Below, piece by piece: positions 1-7,553 of a stretch of DNA of 16,406 nt (its first letter is position 1; each line of letters opens with the position of its first letter). Position numbers and translations under genes: made by a program. The notes beneath the pieces were generated by a model. It searched no databases. It was given only the letters and a program-made list of their open reading frames with translations, and was not told the origin of the DNA. This DNA is from a bacterium. Lineage in GTDB: Bacteria; Cyanobacteriota; Vampirovibrionia; Obscuribacterales; Obscuribacteraceae. The stretch covers positions 1-16,406 of the forward strand of contig JAUIJG010000068.1 of the NCBI GenBank assembly GCA_030431355.1, given 5' to 3'.

Positions 1-2
1 TG

Positions 3-266
3 GATCCCGGCATCGCTCGAATGGTACTTCAAGCTACCCGGGAAGGTAGACAAAAAGTAAACTCCGAGCTTGCCGATGTCTTAACCAAAAGAGAGCTGGA
101 AGTGCTTAAAAACGTGGTCGAAGGCAAAACAAACCAGGAGATCGCCGACGGTCTATACATCAGCATAGAGACAGTCAAGACCCACATGAGACACATTATG
201 GAAAAACTTAGGGTAACAGATCGCACACAAGCGGCAGTAAAGGCCATGAAAGAAGGGCTCATATAA
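3..266 (+). CDS. Response regulator, NarL/FixJ family, C-terminal part (5' end outside window)
   Basis: The reading frame is open from the window edge. The residues before the first internal Met (DPGIAR, then MVLQ) match the linker that joins a receiver domain to a LuxR-type helix-turn-helix, so the gene most likely begins upstream and the Met at base 21 is internal. The visible part carries a complete LuxR/GerE DNA-binding domain: LTKRELEVL, then EGKTNQEIADGLYISIETVKTHM, here given in pieces as EGKTNQEIA and ISIETVKTH, and then IMEKL and DRTQAAVKA. In this family a phosphorylated receiver domain controls promoter binding by the HTH. Its sensor kinase and targets cannot be seen. The antiporter gene starts 56 bases downstream on the same strand, so co-transcription or regulation is possible but unproven. 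Confidence 0.9.
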   Translation, partial: DPGIARMVLQATREGRQKVNSELADVLTKRELEVLKNVVEGKTNQEIADGLYISIETVKTHMRHIMEKLRVTDRTQAAVKAMKEGLI

Positions 267-322
267 GCTATCTTATGGATAGTTCAATTGAATATCGGTA
301 ATTTCAAAGTAAGCGTCAATAA

Positions 323-2056
323 TTGCACGAAGTAAACACAGCCCACGGAATAGAGATACTCATGGTACTACTGCTGGTAGCTTCAGCAGTAGGTTTTGCT
401 TTGAAATGGGTTCGTGTTCCTTACTCAGTCGCCCTTGTCATAGTCGGACTTGCTATAGGCTCAAGTCATCTCTTTCCCCGGGTAGAGATGACTCCGGAGT
501 TAATTCTCTTTGTCTGTTTACCGGCCCTTCTCTTTGAAGCGTCCTGGAACATCCGTCTTGGCGAGCTAAAGAAGATCTGGAAGCCGATAGGGTGTTTTGC
601 CACAGTCGGTGTGGTCATCTCAATGTTCATTACCGGCACAATCCTCAGCCATTTCTGTGGTCTGGAGTGGAAAGCTGCTTTGTTATTCGGCGCAATGACA
701 GCGGCAACAGACCCTATTTCGGTGCTTGCCCTTTTCCGCAAACTGGGACTAGAAAAGAGACTGTCTTTGATGCTTGAAGGCGAGAGCCTTTTCAATGACG
801 GTACCGCCGTTGTTCTCTTCAAAATGATTCTTTTGATCTCAATCACCGGAACCGAACTATCGGTTGGTGGCTCAATCTTCGACTTTGTACGAGTTGTCTT
901 CATCGGAGCCATGGTCGGTCTCTGCGTGGGAGCTATAGGCTCAAGAGTAACTCGTTATTTTGACGATCACCTTCTTGAGATCACACTTACGACCATTGTC
1001 GCCTACGGCTCCTATCTGGTAGCCGAACAACTGCACTCATCGGCTGTTATCGCCGTTGTTGTAGCCGGAATAGTGGTCGGCAACTACGGCAGCCGTACCG
1101 GAATGTCTGCCACTACCAGACTGGCGGTCAACTCTTTCTGGGAGTATGCCGCATTTTTCACCAATTCCCTGGTATTTCTGCTGATCGGACTTCAAATAAA
1201 CATCACCCTATTGCTGAAGCACTCTTTTGAGATAGGAGTGGCTATTCTAGCCATTATGTTCTCAAGAATAGTGGTCGTCTATGGACTGGGTCCTCTGGTA
1301 TCAAACACTCGATTTCCGATTCCCTATAGCTGGCGACATCTTTTGTTCTGGGGAGCCCTGAGAGGGTCTCTGTCCATGGCCCTGGCGCTGAGCCTTCCCC
1401 ACAACTTTCCGATGCGGGAGAACATTGTTGTATTGACCTTCGGTGTGGTGCTCTTCACCCTGATTATTCCAGGTCTGAGCATAGAACCTCTGGTGCGCTT
1501 TCTGGGAATGGCCGGTGAAGATAAGCGACTGAAAGAATATTTCACTCTCAAAAGCAAACTTTTTGCCGAATCCCATGCCCTGAAGATTCTGGAACATCAA
1601 TTCACCAGCGGCGTGGTTACACGCAGCATCTATCTCAAATTACGGGATGAACTTTTGACCAAGCAAAGAGATCTCTCCCATCGTATGGAAGAGATGAAGT
1701 TAGAGCACTCGATCATCGAAAGTATTCAGGAAGGAGAAACCCGTAAACGTCTTCTTGAATCGAAGAAAGACTCTTTGTTACGTCTGTTGCGTGAGGAAGC
1801 CGGGGATCCTGACATCATAGAAGAGCTTGTCATGGAAATGGACAAAGAGCTTGATGCCATCGCAGTAGAAGAGAGAGAAATAGAGAAACAGCTCGTCAAA
1901 GATACTAAGAAGCAGAATACAGGCGGCTTTCTCACCTTGAAGATGAAAAAAGTGGAGTCTAAAGAAGAGAGCGCCGACGATAGATCCGAAACAACTACGG
2001 AAGAGACATCCGAGCCAAATCCTGAATCAGAATCTAAGTTACCCCAGGAGAAATAG
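323..2056 (+). CDS. Sodium/proton antiporter, CPA1 (NhaP/NHE-like) family
   Basis: This inner-membrane protein should exchange Na+ (or K+) for H+ to control internal pH and salt. Residues 1 to about 395 are strongly hydrophobic with the repeated membrane spans of the Na_H_Exchanger fold. The ion-site signatures are intact: ATDPISV at 128-134 and the EGESLFNDG block at 152-160, which contains the paired Asn158-Asp159 typical of electroneutral CPA1 exchangers. Residues from about 400 to 577 form a soluble tail rich in Lys, Glu and Asp with coiled-coil character, ending in an acidic low-complexity stretch; such tails are usually regulatory. The start is a TTG codon with a weak ribosome site. An ATG at 362 would remove 13 residues but cut into the first hydrophobic segment. 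The stop codon lies just upstream of the fumarase start. Whether Na+ or K+ is transported cannot be told. Confidence 0.9.
   Translation: MHEVNTAHGIEILMVLLLVASAVGFALKWVRVPYSVALVIVGLAIGSSHLFPRVEMTPELILFVCLPALLFEASWNIRLGELKKIWKPIGCFATVGVVISMFITGTILSHFCGLEWKAALLFGAMTAATDPISVLALFRKLGLEKRLSLMLEGESLFNDGTAVVLFKMILLISITGTELSVGGSIFDFVRVVFIGAMVGLCVGAIGSRVTRYFDDHLLEITLTTIVAYGSYLVAEQLHSSAVIAVVVAGIVVGNYGSRTGMSATTRLAVNSFWEYAAFFTNSLVFLLIGLQINITLLLKHSFEIGVAILAIMFSRIVVVYGLGPLVSNTRFPIPYSWRHLLFWGALRGSLSMALALSLPHNFPMRENIVVLTFGVVLFTLIIPGLSIEPLVRFLGMAGEDKRLKEYFTLKSKLFAESHALKILEHQFTSGVVTRSIYLKLRDELLTKQRDLSHRMEEMKLEHSIIESIQEGETRKRLLESKKDSLLRLLREEAGDPDIIEELVMEMDKELDAIAVEEREIEKQLVKDTKKQNTGGFLTLKMKKVESKEESADDRSETTTEETSEPNPESESKLPQEK
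2046..2050 (+). promoter_or_regulatory. Ribosome binding site that points to an ATT start for fumC
   Basis: AGGAG sits inside the last codons of the antiporter gene, 8 bases before an ATT codon at 2059. That spacing is ideal for ATT. The next ATG (2089) is 38 bases from this site and has only a weak purine stretch (AAAGAG) before it. Confidence 0.55.
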
Positions 2057-2058
2057 GA

Positions 2059-3444
2059 ATTAACAGATACAGATTCGAAAGAGATTCCATGGGAGAGGTA
2101 CGGGTTCCATCCGACGCGCTCTATGGTGCTTCCACGGCCAGGGCGATTAAAAACTTTCCCATCTCAAAACTTCGTTTTCCAGGAGACTTTATCTCGGTCC
2201 TTTGCCGGATAAAGGCTTGTTCTGCCAAAACAAATGAAGAGTTGGGTTTACTTGATCATCAGATCGCCAAAGCGATAGTCAATGCCGCCAACAGTATCGC
2301 CGATGGTGCTTATCGCAATGAGTTTCCGGTCGATATTTTTCAAACCGGTTCCGGGACTTCCACCAATATGAACGCTAACGAAGTGATAGCGAATTTGGCT
2401 CTAGAATTGTTGGGGAAAGAGAAAGGCGCCAGGGATGTGATCCATCCCAATGATCATGTCAACCTGGGAATGTCTTCTAACGATGTGATTCCTACAGCGA
2501 TTCATATAACCGCTTACCAGGGGATTAAAAATCGCTTGCTTCCCGCTCTTAAGAACCTTGAGACGGCACTGGAGAAGAAAGCGACTCAATTTATGCCGGT
2601 GATCAAAACCGGCAGGACACATTTGCAAGATGCTGTTCCCATCAGCCTCGGCCAGGAGTTTCTGGGCTACGCGGGGCAGGTCAAGGCTTGCCGAGAAAAG
2701 CTGGCAGCCTCGTCTGAGAGCTTGAGAAAAGTCGCCCTGGGAGGCACCGCAGTAGGCACCGGTCTTAATACCAGAAAAGATTTTGCGTCGCTGGTTCTCA
2801 AAAAACTCTCCAGCGAATTAGGTTGCGATTTTGAAGAGACTGACAATCATTTCCGCTCCCAGAGCAGCATCGATGACATGGTCAACACCTCCTCCTCCCT
2901 AAAGGTCCTCGCGGTGGCGTTGATGAAGATCTCAAATGACCTACGCTTCCTGTCAAGCGGTCCCAGAGCAGGATACGGAGAGCTGCGCCTGCCTGAAGTT
3001 CAACCAGGCAGCTCGATCATGCCGGGAAAAGTCAATCCGGTCTTACTAGAGTCCCTGTGTATGGTCTGCGCCCAGGTGATAGGCAATGACAGCACCCTGA
3101 CCATCGCGGGTCAATCAGGCAATTTTGAATTGAATGTGATGCTGCCGGTGGCAGCTCACAATCTGTTTGAATCCATTGAAATTTTGAGCAATGCCGTGAA
3201 GAACGTCACAGAAAAGTGCATTCTCGAAATTGATGCCACAGAGGTCGGACCGAAGCTAGCAGGAGCCAGCCTCAGCCTTGCCACTGCTCTGGTTCCAAAA
3301 CTGGGATATGATAGAGCCTGCCAGATCGCCAAGGACGCCCATGCCACAGGTAGAACCGTCCTTGAAAGTGCCCTGGCTCTGACGGAGCTTGAAGAGTCCG
3401 AGCTAAAACGACTTCTGGACCCAGCTTCAATGACCGGCTTATAG
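2059..3444 (+). CDS. fumC: Fumarate hydratase, class II (FumC)
   Basis: FumC converts fumarate to L-malate in the cytoplasmic TCA cycle and works as a homotetramer without an iron-sulfur cluster. Diagnostic blocks are present in order: MGEVRVPSDALYG, TGSGTSTNMNANEVIAN, HPNDHVN with SSNDVIPTA, GRTHLQDA (catalytic His region), GSSIMPGKVNP (the mobile loop with the active-site Ser) and the C-terminal LLDPASMTG. The LPVAAHN and ESIEILSNA segments fit fumarase better than aspartase. The first ATG is at 2089, but the ten codons before it read INRYRFERDS, and YRxERDSMGEVRVP is the conserved fumarase N-terminus. With the AGGAG at 2046-2050 this argues for initiation at ATT 2059, giving 461 residues, the usual family length. 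If ATG 2089 is used the protein has 451 residues and lacks that strand. Aspartate ammonia-lyase is the main alternative, less likely. Confidence 0.9.
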   Translation: MNRYRFERDSMGEVRVPSDALYGASTARAIKNFPISKLRFPGDFISVLCRIKACSAKTNEELGLLDHQIAKAIVNAANSIADGAYRNEFPVDIFQTGSGTSTNMNANEVIANLALELLGKEKGARDVIHPNDHVNLGMSSNDVIPTAIHITAYQGIKNRLLPALKNLETALEKKATQFMPVIKTGRTHLQDAVPISLGQEFLGYAGQVKACREKLAASSESLRKVALGGTAVGTGLNTRKDFASLVLKKLSSELGCDFEETDNHFRSQSSIDDMVNTSSSLKVLAVALMKISNDLRFLSSGPRAGYGELRLPEVQPGSSIMPGKVNPVLLESLCMVCAQVIGNDSTLTIAGQSGNFELNVMLPVAAHNLFESIEILSNAVKNVTEKCILEIDATEVGPKLAGASLSLATALVPKLGYDRACQIAKDAHATGRTVLESALALTELEESELKRLLDPASMTGL

Positions 3445-3479
3445 ACAAATTCCCTGGAATAACTCAGAGGTTTAAGATC

Positions 3480-4697
3480 ATGCAATGGGCTTCCACAATC
3501 TACGGAACAGACAGGAACGGAGATGGTAAAGTCGATCTGGTAGAAGCGCTCGAGACATGCTCCAGGGAGATAAGGGCTCAGCTGGGAGAGAAGCCTGTTC
3601 ATCTCGCTTTCGGCTTTATCTCAAGCCACTTTCGCGACCAGTATCAAAGGGTCCCTGAGGTAATAAAAGAGTTTCTAGCACCTCAAACATTCATCGGCTG
3701 TTCAGCAGGCGGACTAATAGGCGGAGGACGAGAGATAGAGCAGGAGAAATCAGTTACTCTTACCTGTGCACATTTGCCCGGCGTTGAGGTGGAAGGATTT
3801 CATCTTATCGATGAAAAGCTACCGGATTTGGATGCACCACAAGAGTCCTGGCAAAAGCTTGTCGGCGTAAACCCGGATAAAAAACCGGCGTTTGTAATGA
3901 TCCCGGATCCATTCTCCTTCGCCACCGATGTCCTGGTTCAGGGATTGGATTTCGCATTTCCAGGCTCAGCAAAGATTGGTGGTCTTGCCAGTGGTGCGTT
4001 CAGCTCCGGAGAGAATGGACTCTTTCTCAACGACAAGGTCTACAACGATGGTCTTGTCGGTCTAAGCCTGAGCGGCAATGTTGAGGTGGACACCGTCGTC
4101 GCCCAGGGATGCAAGCCTGTGGGTAAGACCTATACAATTACAAAATGCAAGAAGAACATTCTTTTCGAACTGGATGGACAACCAGCAATCATGGCCCTAA
4201 AAGAGGTAATTGATTCCCTCAGTGATAAAGACAAAGAGTTGATCAAAGACTCAGTATTCATGGGTATTGTCATGGACGAGATGAAAGATGAATACAGTCA
4301 GGGAGATTTTCTGGTTCGCAATATTCTCGGCATCGAACCGTCTTCTGGAGCGCTGGTGGTCGGAGAGATACTGGACAATCAAAAAACGATTCAGTTTCAT
4401 GTAAGAGATGCCGCCACATCAGCCGATGACCTGCGTTTTCTTCTAAAAAAATACACGGACAAAACCAGAGAGGAAGAGAGAGTATTTCCATCAGGAGCTC
4501 TACTCTTTTCCTGCCTTGGACGCGGTGTTCACCTTTACAAGCAAGAGAACCATGACAGCGAATGCTTTAAATCCTACCTTGGTCCTCTACCTCTGGGAGG
4601 ATTTTTCTGCAACGGTGAAATCGGTCCGGTGGGTGGAAGTACTTTCCTGCATGGCTATACCTCCTCTTTCGGAATTTTTCGACAGAAAGAGGGCTAA
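3480..4697 (+). CDS. FIST N/C-domain sensory protein with an EF-hand-like calcium loop
   Basis: FIST proteins are small-ligand sensors, usually cytoplasmic, often fused to or encoded near signalling modules. This 405-residue protein has the usual stand-alone layout. The FIST_N part spans about residues 1-215, with the FIGCSAGGLIGGGREIE and KIGGLASGAFSS glycine-rich blocks. The FIST_C part spans about 220-400 and ends in GPLPLGGFFCNGEIGPVGG and FLHGYTSSFGIF. The odd element is DRNGDGKVDLVE at 11-22, a perfect 12-residue EF-hand loop (D1, N3, D5, G6, V8, D9, E12). It lies where relatives usually have a short strand-to-helix turn. The start is supported by AGAGG 9 bases upstream. The gene begins 35 bases after fumC. 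The ligand is unknown, and calcium binding is inferred only from the loop. Confidence 0.87.
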   Translation: MQWASTIYGTDRNGDGKVDLVEALETCSREIRAQLGEKPVHLAFGFISSHFRDQYQRVPEVIKEFLAPQTFIGCSAGGLIGGGREIEQEKSVTLTCAHLPGVEVEGFHLIDEKLPDLDAPQESWQKLVGVNPDKKPAFVMIPDPFSFATDVLVQGLDFAFPGSAKIGGLASGAFSSGENGLFLNDKVYNDGLVGLSLSGNVEVDTVVAQGCKPVGKTYTITKCKKNILFELDGQPAIMALKEVIDSLSDKDKELIKDSVFMGIVMDEMKDEYSQGDFLVRNILGIEPSSGALVVGEILDNQKTIQFHVRDAATSADDLRFLLKKYTDKTREEERVFPSGALLFSCLGRGVHLYKQENHDSECFKSYLGPLPLGGFFCNGEIGPVGGSTFLHGYTSSFGIFRQKEG

Positions 4698-4766
4698 TCT
4701 GTCGGCGAGGCATATTAATCTTTGAGATGATAAACTGAACGGTAGTTTGATATCCGGGAGTCGACC

Positions 4767-5258
4767 ATGAATTGCAAGAGAAAACATCAAAAACTGTTTC
4801 TGGTTTCCGCTTTAGTCCTGCCTTTTCTGACTTCGATTTTCTTTTTTCAAGACAACGCCGGCGCGAAAGAGATCAAAAACTCTATGCCGGTATCAAAGTC
4901 AAAAGCAGTAAGAGCTGCGGTTAACTATGATAGCCCGGATTGCAAAGGCTATCTGAATGGATTGACCGGCAAACTAAATAATAAGTGGTACATTCCCGAC
5001 GGCAAAAACAAGGTCGTGATCAGTTGCAAACTGGAGTCGGACGGCAGCACCCAGGACGTGACCACAACCAGTACACCCAGCTCTGCCGAGGCGGAACAAG
5101 CAGCCAATACGGCTTTTGTCCAGGCTCAACCATTCGGCGCTTTGCCATCATCAGCCGGCACGAAGGTCAAACTCACCCTTGAGTTTATCTCTTCGGCGGA
5201 TCCCCATGGAGACAGTTCAAGACACATCAACGCTGTTTTAAGCGACCCCAATAAGTAG
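4767..5258 (+). CDS. Exported protein with TonB/TolA-like C-terminal domain
   Basis: The N-terminus has a basic patch (KRKHQK), a hydrophobic core (about residues 10-28) and a likely signal peptidase site after AGA (33/34), so export is expected. Residues 58-145 resemble the TonB C-terminal fold: a helix (YLNGLTGKLNNKWYIP), a strand with VVISCKLESDGS, a helix with AEQAANTAF, and AQPFGALP followed by the final strand VKLTLEF. There is no long proline-rich spacer as in true TonB, so this is probably a small periplasmic or envelope protein of the TonB-C superfamily, not an energy transducer. Cys59 and Cys87 could form a disulfide. A good ribosome site (GGGAG) lies 6 bases before the ATG. The next gene starts one base after the stop. 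Partner and function are unknown. Confidence 0.75.
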   Translation: MNCKRKHQKLFLVSALVLPFLTSIFFFQDNAGAKEIKNSMPVSKSKAVRAAVNYDSPDCKGYLNGLTGKLNNKWYIPDGKNKVVISCKLESDGSTQDVTTTSTPSSAEAEQAANTAFVQAQPFGALPSSAGTKVKLTLEFISSADPHGDSSRHINAVLSDPNK

Positions 5259-5259
5259 A

Positions 5260-6840
5260 ATGAACATTTTCCGACGCAAAACAGGGGAGCCTCATAAAGG
5301 AAGACGAGAAGCGCGTTTTGCCGGGACCTGGTACGAAAGTGATCGAAATCGTCTGGAAAATCAGATGGATGAATTTCTGGTTAGCGCTAGAAATCAACTG
5401 GTAGAGAGACCTTGCGATCCTCTATTCTCGGACAATCCTGAACCGATAAACAAAGGGCTCCTTGCTCTTATTGTCCCCCATGCCGGCTATATGTTCTCCG
5501 GTTCTACTGCTGCCTACGCTTACGAATTTGCCGGCGAAAATACAAAGCCAGAGAGAGTATTTCTCCTGGGACCAAGCCACTACGTGGGATTTGAAGGGAT
5601 AGCTCTCAGTCAGTGCAAGAGTTTTGAAACTCCCCTGGGAGACCTCAATGTTGACCGAGACTGCGTCAAAGAATTGGCTAAATTCCCCTTCTTCCAAACA
5701 GCTGATGAGGTCCATCAAAGAGAACATTCCCTTGAGCTGCAACTCTCCTTCATAAAACATGTTTTTGGGGATGTTAAGTTGATACCGCTTGTGGTGGGCA
5801 TGTTCAAGGATGAGGAAGATATCAAACTGGCCGGTCAGATACTCAAACGTCATCTGGGTGATTCTGATCTGGTCGTGGTCAGCTCAGACTTCACTCACTA
5901 TGGTCCCCGCTATGATTACGTTCCCTTCGAGAGAGACTTTCCCAATCGAGTCAAATCCCTGGATGAAGATGCCTTCGGCTTCATAAGAGATGGAGACCTG
6001 GACGGTTTTTTAGACTTTCATGATCGTACTGGTTGCACCATATGTGGTTTCTATCCTTGTTCACTTTTGCTTTCTATGTTACCTGATGATACCAGAGCCA
6101 GTTTGCTCAAGTATGGCACCTCCAGAGACTCTTACAAAGAAGACTCCCAAAACTCTGTCTCCTACCTGGCCCTGGTTCTGACAAGCGCCCGGGGCGGATG
6201 GGAAAAGAAGGAGAGTCAGGAGACTTTTGAATTAACGGCAAAAGAAAAAAATGACTCTCTTGCTCTTGCCAGACTTGTGGTGGAACACAAAGCTCGCGGA
6301 GAGAAAGTACCCGGTGGTGATGACTTAAACTTTGAGATCGGGGGAAATCTGGCCAAGGAGCTGGGGGTCTTTGTCACTCTCTTCAAAAGAAAACGTGGAA
6401 AAGCTCTCGGAAAGTCCCCGGGACCGAGGTCCGATAAAGAATTGAGGGGATGTATCGGCTACATATGGCCGGTAAAACCTCTCTATCAAGCCATAGTCGA
6501 CAATGCTGTGGGGGCGGCCAGTCGAGATCCTAGATTTAAGCCGGTGAAGGCAAATGAGCTTAAGGACCTACAAATAGAAATAAGTGTTCTCACTCCCCTT
6601 AAGCCGGTTCGTTCAGTCGAAGAGATCGAGATCGGCCGGCATGGAGTAGTATTCTACTGTCAGGATAGTCAGTCGGTTTTTCTGCCCCATGTGGCTACAG
6701 AATTCGGTTGGGACCGGGAGGAGACACTGAATCAGTTGGCCCTGAAAGCAGGACTAGAAAAAGATGCCTGGAAAAGTTCAGAAGCAAGATTCGATGTCTT
6801 CGAGTCGATTATGTTTGAAGAATTCGAAGATCTTGAATGA
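5260..6840 (+). CDS. Memo-AMMECR1 fusion (AmmeMemoRadiSam system proteins B and A)
   Basis: Two conserved families are joined in one chain. Residues about 15-310 are a Memo domain, with the predicted metal residues His74 (PHAGYMFSG), His107 (LGPSHY) and Cys262 (TICGFYP), plus EHSLELQL (155-162) and VVSSDFTHYG. Residues about 325-526 are an AMMECR1 domain with its hallmark LRGCIG (395-400) and SRDPRF (421-426). In many prokaryotes Memo, AMMECR1 and a radical SAM enzyme are encoded together; human MEMO1 has been reported as a copper/iron-binding redox protein, but the bacterial reaction is not established. No radical SAM gene (CxxxCxxC) is in this window. The start lies one base after the upstream stop, with no strong ribosome site, which suggests translational coupling to the exported TonB-like gene. 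It converges on a minus-strand gene after 14 bases, leaving no room for a terminator between them. Confidence 0.9.
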   Translation: MNIFRRKTGEPHKGRREARFAGTWYESDRNRLENQMDEFLVSARNQLVERPCDPLFSDNPEPINKGLLALIVPHAGYMFSGSTAAYAYEFAGENTKPERVFLLGPSHYVGFEGIALSQCKSFETPLGDLNVDRDCVKELAKFPFFQTADEVHQREHSLELQLSFIKHVFGDVKLIPLVVGMFKDEEDIKLAGQILKRHLGDSDLVVVSSDFTHYGPRYDYVPFERDFPNRVKSLDEDAFGFIRDGDLDGFLDFHDRTGCTICGFYPCSLLLSMLPDDTRASLLKYGTSRDSYKEDSQNSVSYLALVLTSARGGWEKKESQETFELTAKEKNDSLALARLVVEHKARGEKVPGGDDLNFEIGGNLAKELGVFVTLFKRKRGKALGKSPGPRSDKELRGCIGYIWPVKPLYQAIVDNAVGAASRDPRFKPVKANELKDLQIEISVLTPLKPVRSVEEIEIGRHGVVFYCQDSQSVFLPHVATEFGWDREETLNQLALKAGLEKDAWKSSEARFDVFESIMFEEFEDLE

Positions 6841-6854
6841 TTTTGGACCCGGCT

Positions 6855-7391
6855 CTAATGAATCATAAAAGAGAGCGTTACAGCTAAAATAGCAGCCTGA
6901 AATCCTGCGAAGATAAGGTAGACCACTGTATGATTGCGTCTGGTAAATCTGGTAAGTTCAGCTTCTATGCTGGGCATAATCTCGGTCTTGCAATCGGCCT
7001 CAAGAAGGTCCTCGGGAACCATCAATCGAGCATTAGCCCCCCAGAGTCCATAGGAGAACAACTCCTTAGAATTGCAGTCGGTGACAGCAAGTTTAAGACC
7101 CGGGATAGATAACTTCTTGCACTGTTGGTTCAAAGCGACTGCCAGCTCAGGATTAGATTCCGCAATCTCTTCCAGTTGAAGAAACCTTGCCTTTAGATAG
7201 CGTTTCTCCAACCAATCCAGCACCAGAGGCAATAGCATTATAAACAGCACATTCCAACAAAGGATAAGCCCAAGAGCACCCCGCAAACCGACTTCTTTCT
7301 CGGCAACCCACTGCGCCACCGGAACGGTGAATACTGCTCCCAGAAGAAATGTTGCAATGTAATATGAATTGAGGACTTTAGAAGGAGTCAT
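6855..7391 (-). CDS. Membrane protein resembling an M48 (HtpX-like) peptidase without its zinc motif
   Basis: The 178-residue product has two hydrophobic segments near the N-terminus (about 9-28 and 39-58), a soluble middle, and one C-terminal span (about 156-176). The middle reads like an M48 peptidase: LFSYG, then NARLMVPEDLLEAD, then EIMPSIEAELTRF (about 138-150). In active M48 enzymes the corresponding stretch is xAVxAHELxHI. Here the HExxH positions read AELTR, so both zinc histidines are gone, and the protein ends before the region of the third ligand. It is therefore probably a non-catalytic relative or a decayed gene kept as a membrane protein. The start is ATG 7391 because GGCGGGA lies 9 bases upstream of it; a TTG at 7397 would be only 3 bases from that site. 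The M48 relationship is my reading of motifs without an alignment. Confidence 0.6.
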   Translation of the reverse strand: MTPSKVLNSYYIATFLLGAVFTVPVAQWVAEKEVGLRGALGLILCWNVLFIMLLPLVLDWLEKRYLKARFLQLEEIAESNPELAVALNQQCKKLSIPGLKLAVTDCNSKELFSYGLWGANARLMVPEDLLEADCKTEIMPSIEAELTRFTRRNHTVVYLIFAGFQAAILAVTLSFMIH

Positions 7392-7440
7392 GCTCAAATA
7401 TCCCGCCAGAAGAGAGAGGGATCACTGTTTATCGATCATA

Positions 7441-7468
7441 TTGTTCCACCATCGAGGACTCATATAAC
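7441..7468 (+). promoter_or_regulatory. Possible sigma70-type promoter for the glutamine-synthetase-like operon
   Basis: TTGTTC (7441-7446) is followed after 16 bases by TATAAC (7463-7468), in the divergent gap before the ligase gene. The -10 box is good (5 of 6) and the -35 box weak (3 of 6). The call is from inspection only. Confidence 0.3.
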
Positions 7469-7553
7469 AGTTTAGAACCTACTGACATCCGGGTAAAGTT
7501 TATTGCCGGGTCACTGGTCCTCAAATAATTCGAAAAATGAGAAATTCAATTTG

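Noticed and set aside
268..282. CTATC/GATAG hairpin after the response regulator, similar to CTATCC/GGATAG before guanine deaminase
   Set aside because: The two sites differ in centre and spacing, lie in unrelated settings (after a stop versus before a start), and short AT-rich palindromes arise by chance; not enough to call a shared operator.
466..912. 148-codon open frame antisense to the antiporter gene
   Set aside because: It is fully covered by conserved membrane-transporter coding sequence; its Arg/Lys/Pro-rich translation is typical of an antisense shadow.
4728..4750. AAACT/AGTTT inverted repeat before the TonB-like gene
   Set aside because: The stem is only 5 bp with no U-tract and no clear promoter boxes nearby.
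7503..7553. TTG start giving 17 extra residues on the GS-like ligase
   Set aside because: The added residues are polar and unlike the family, and family-like sequence begins at the ATG at 7554; the weak ribosome site leaves some doubt.
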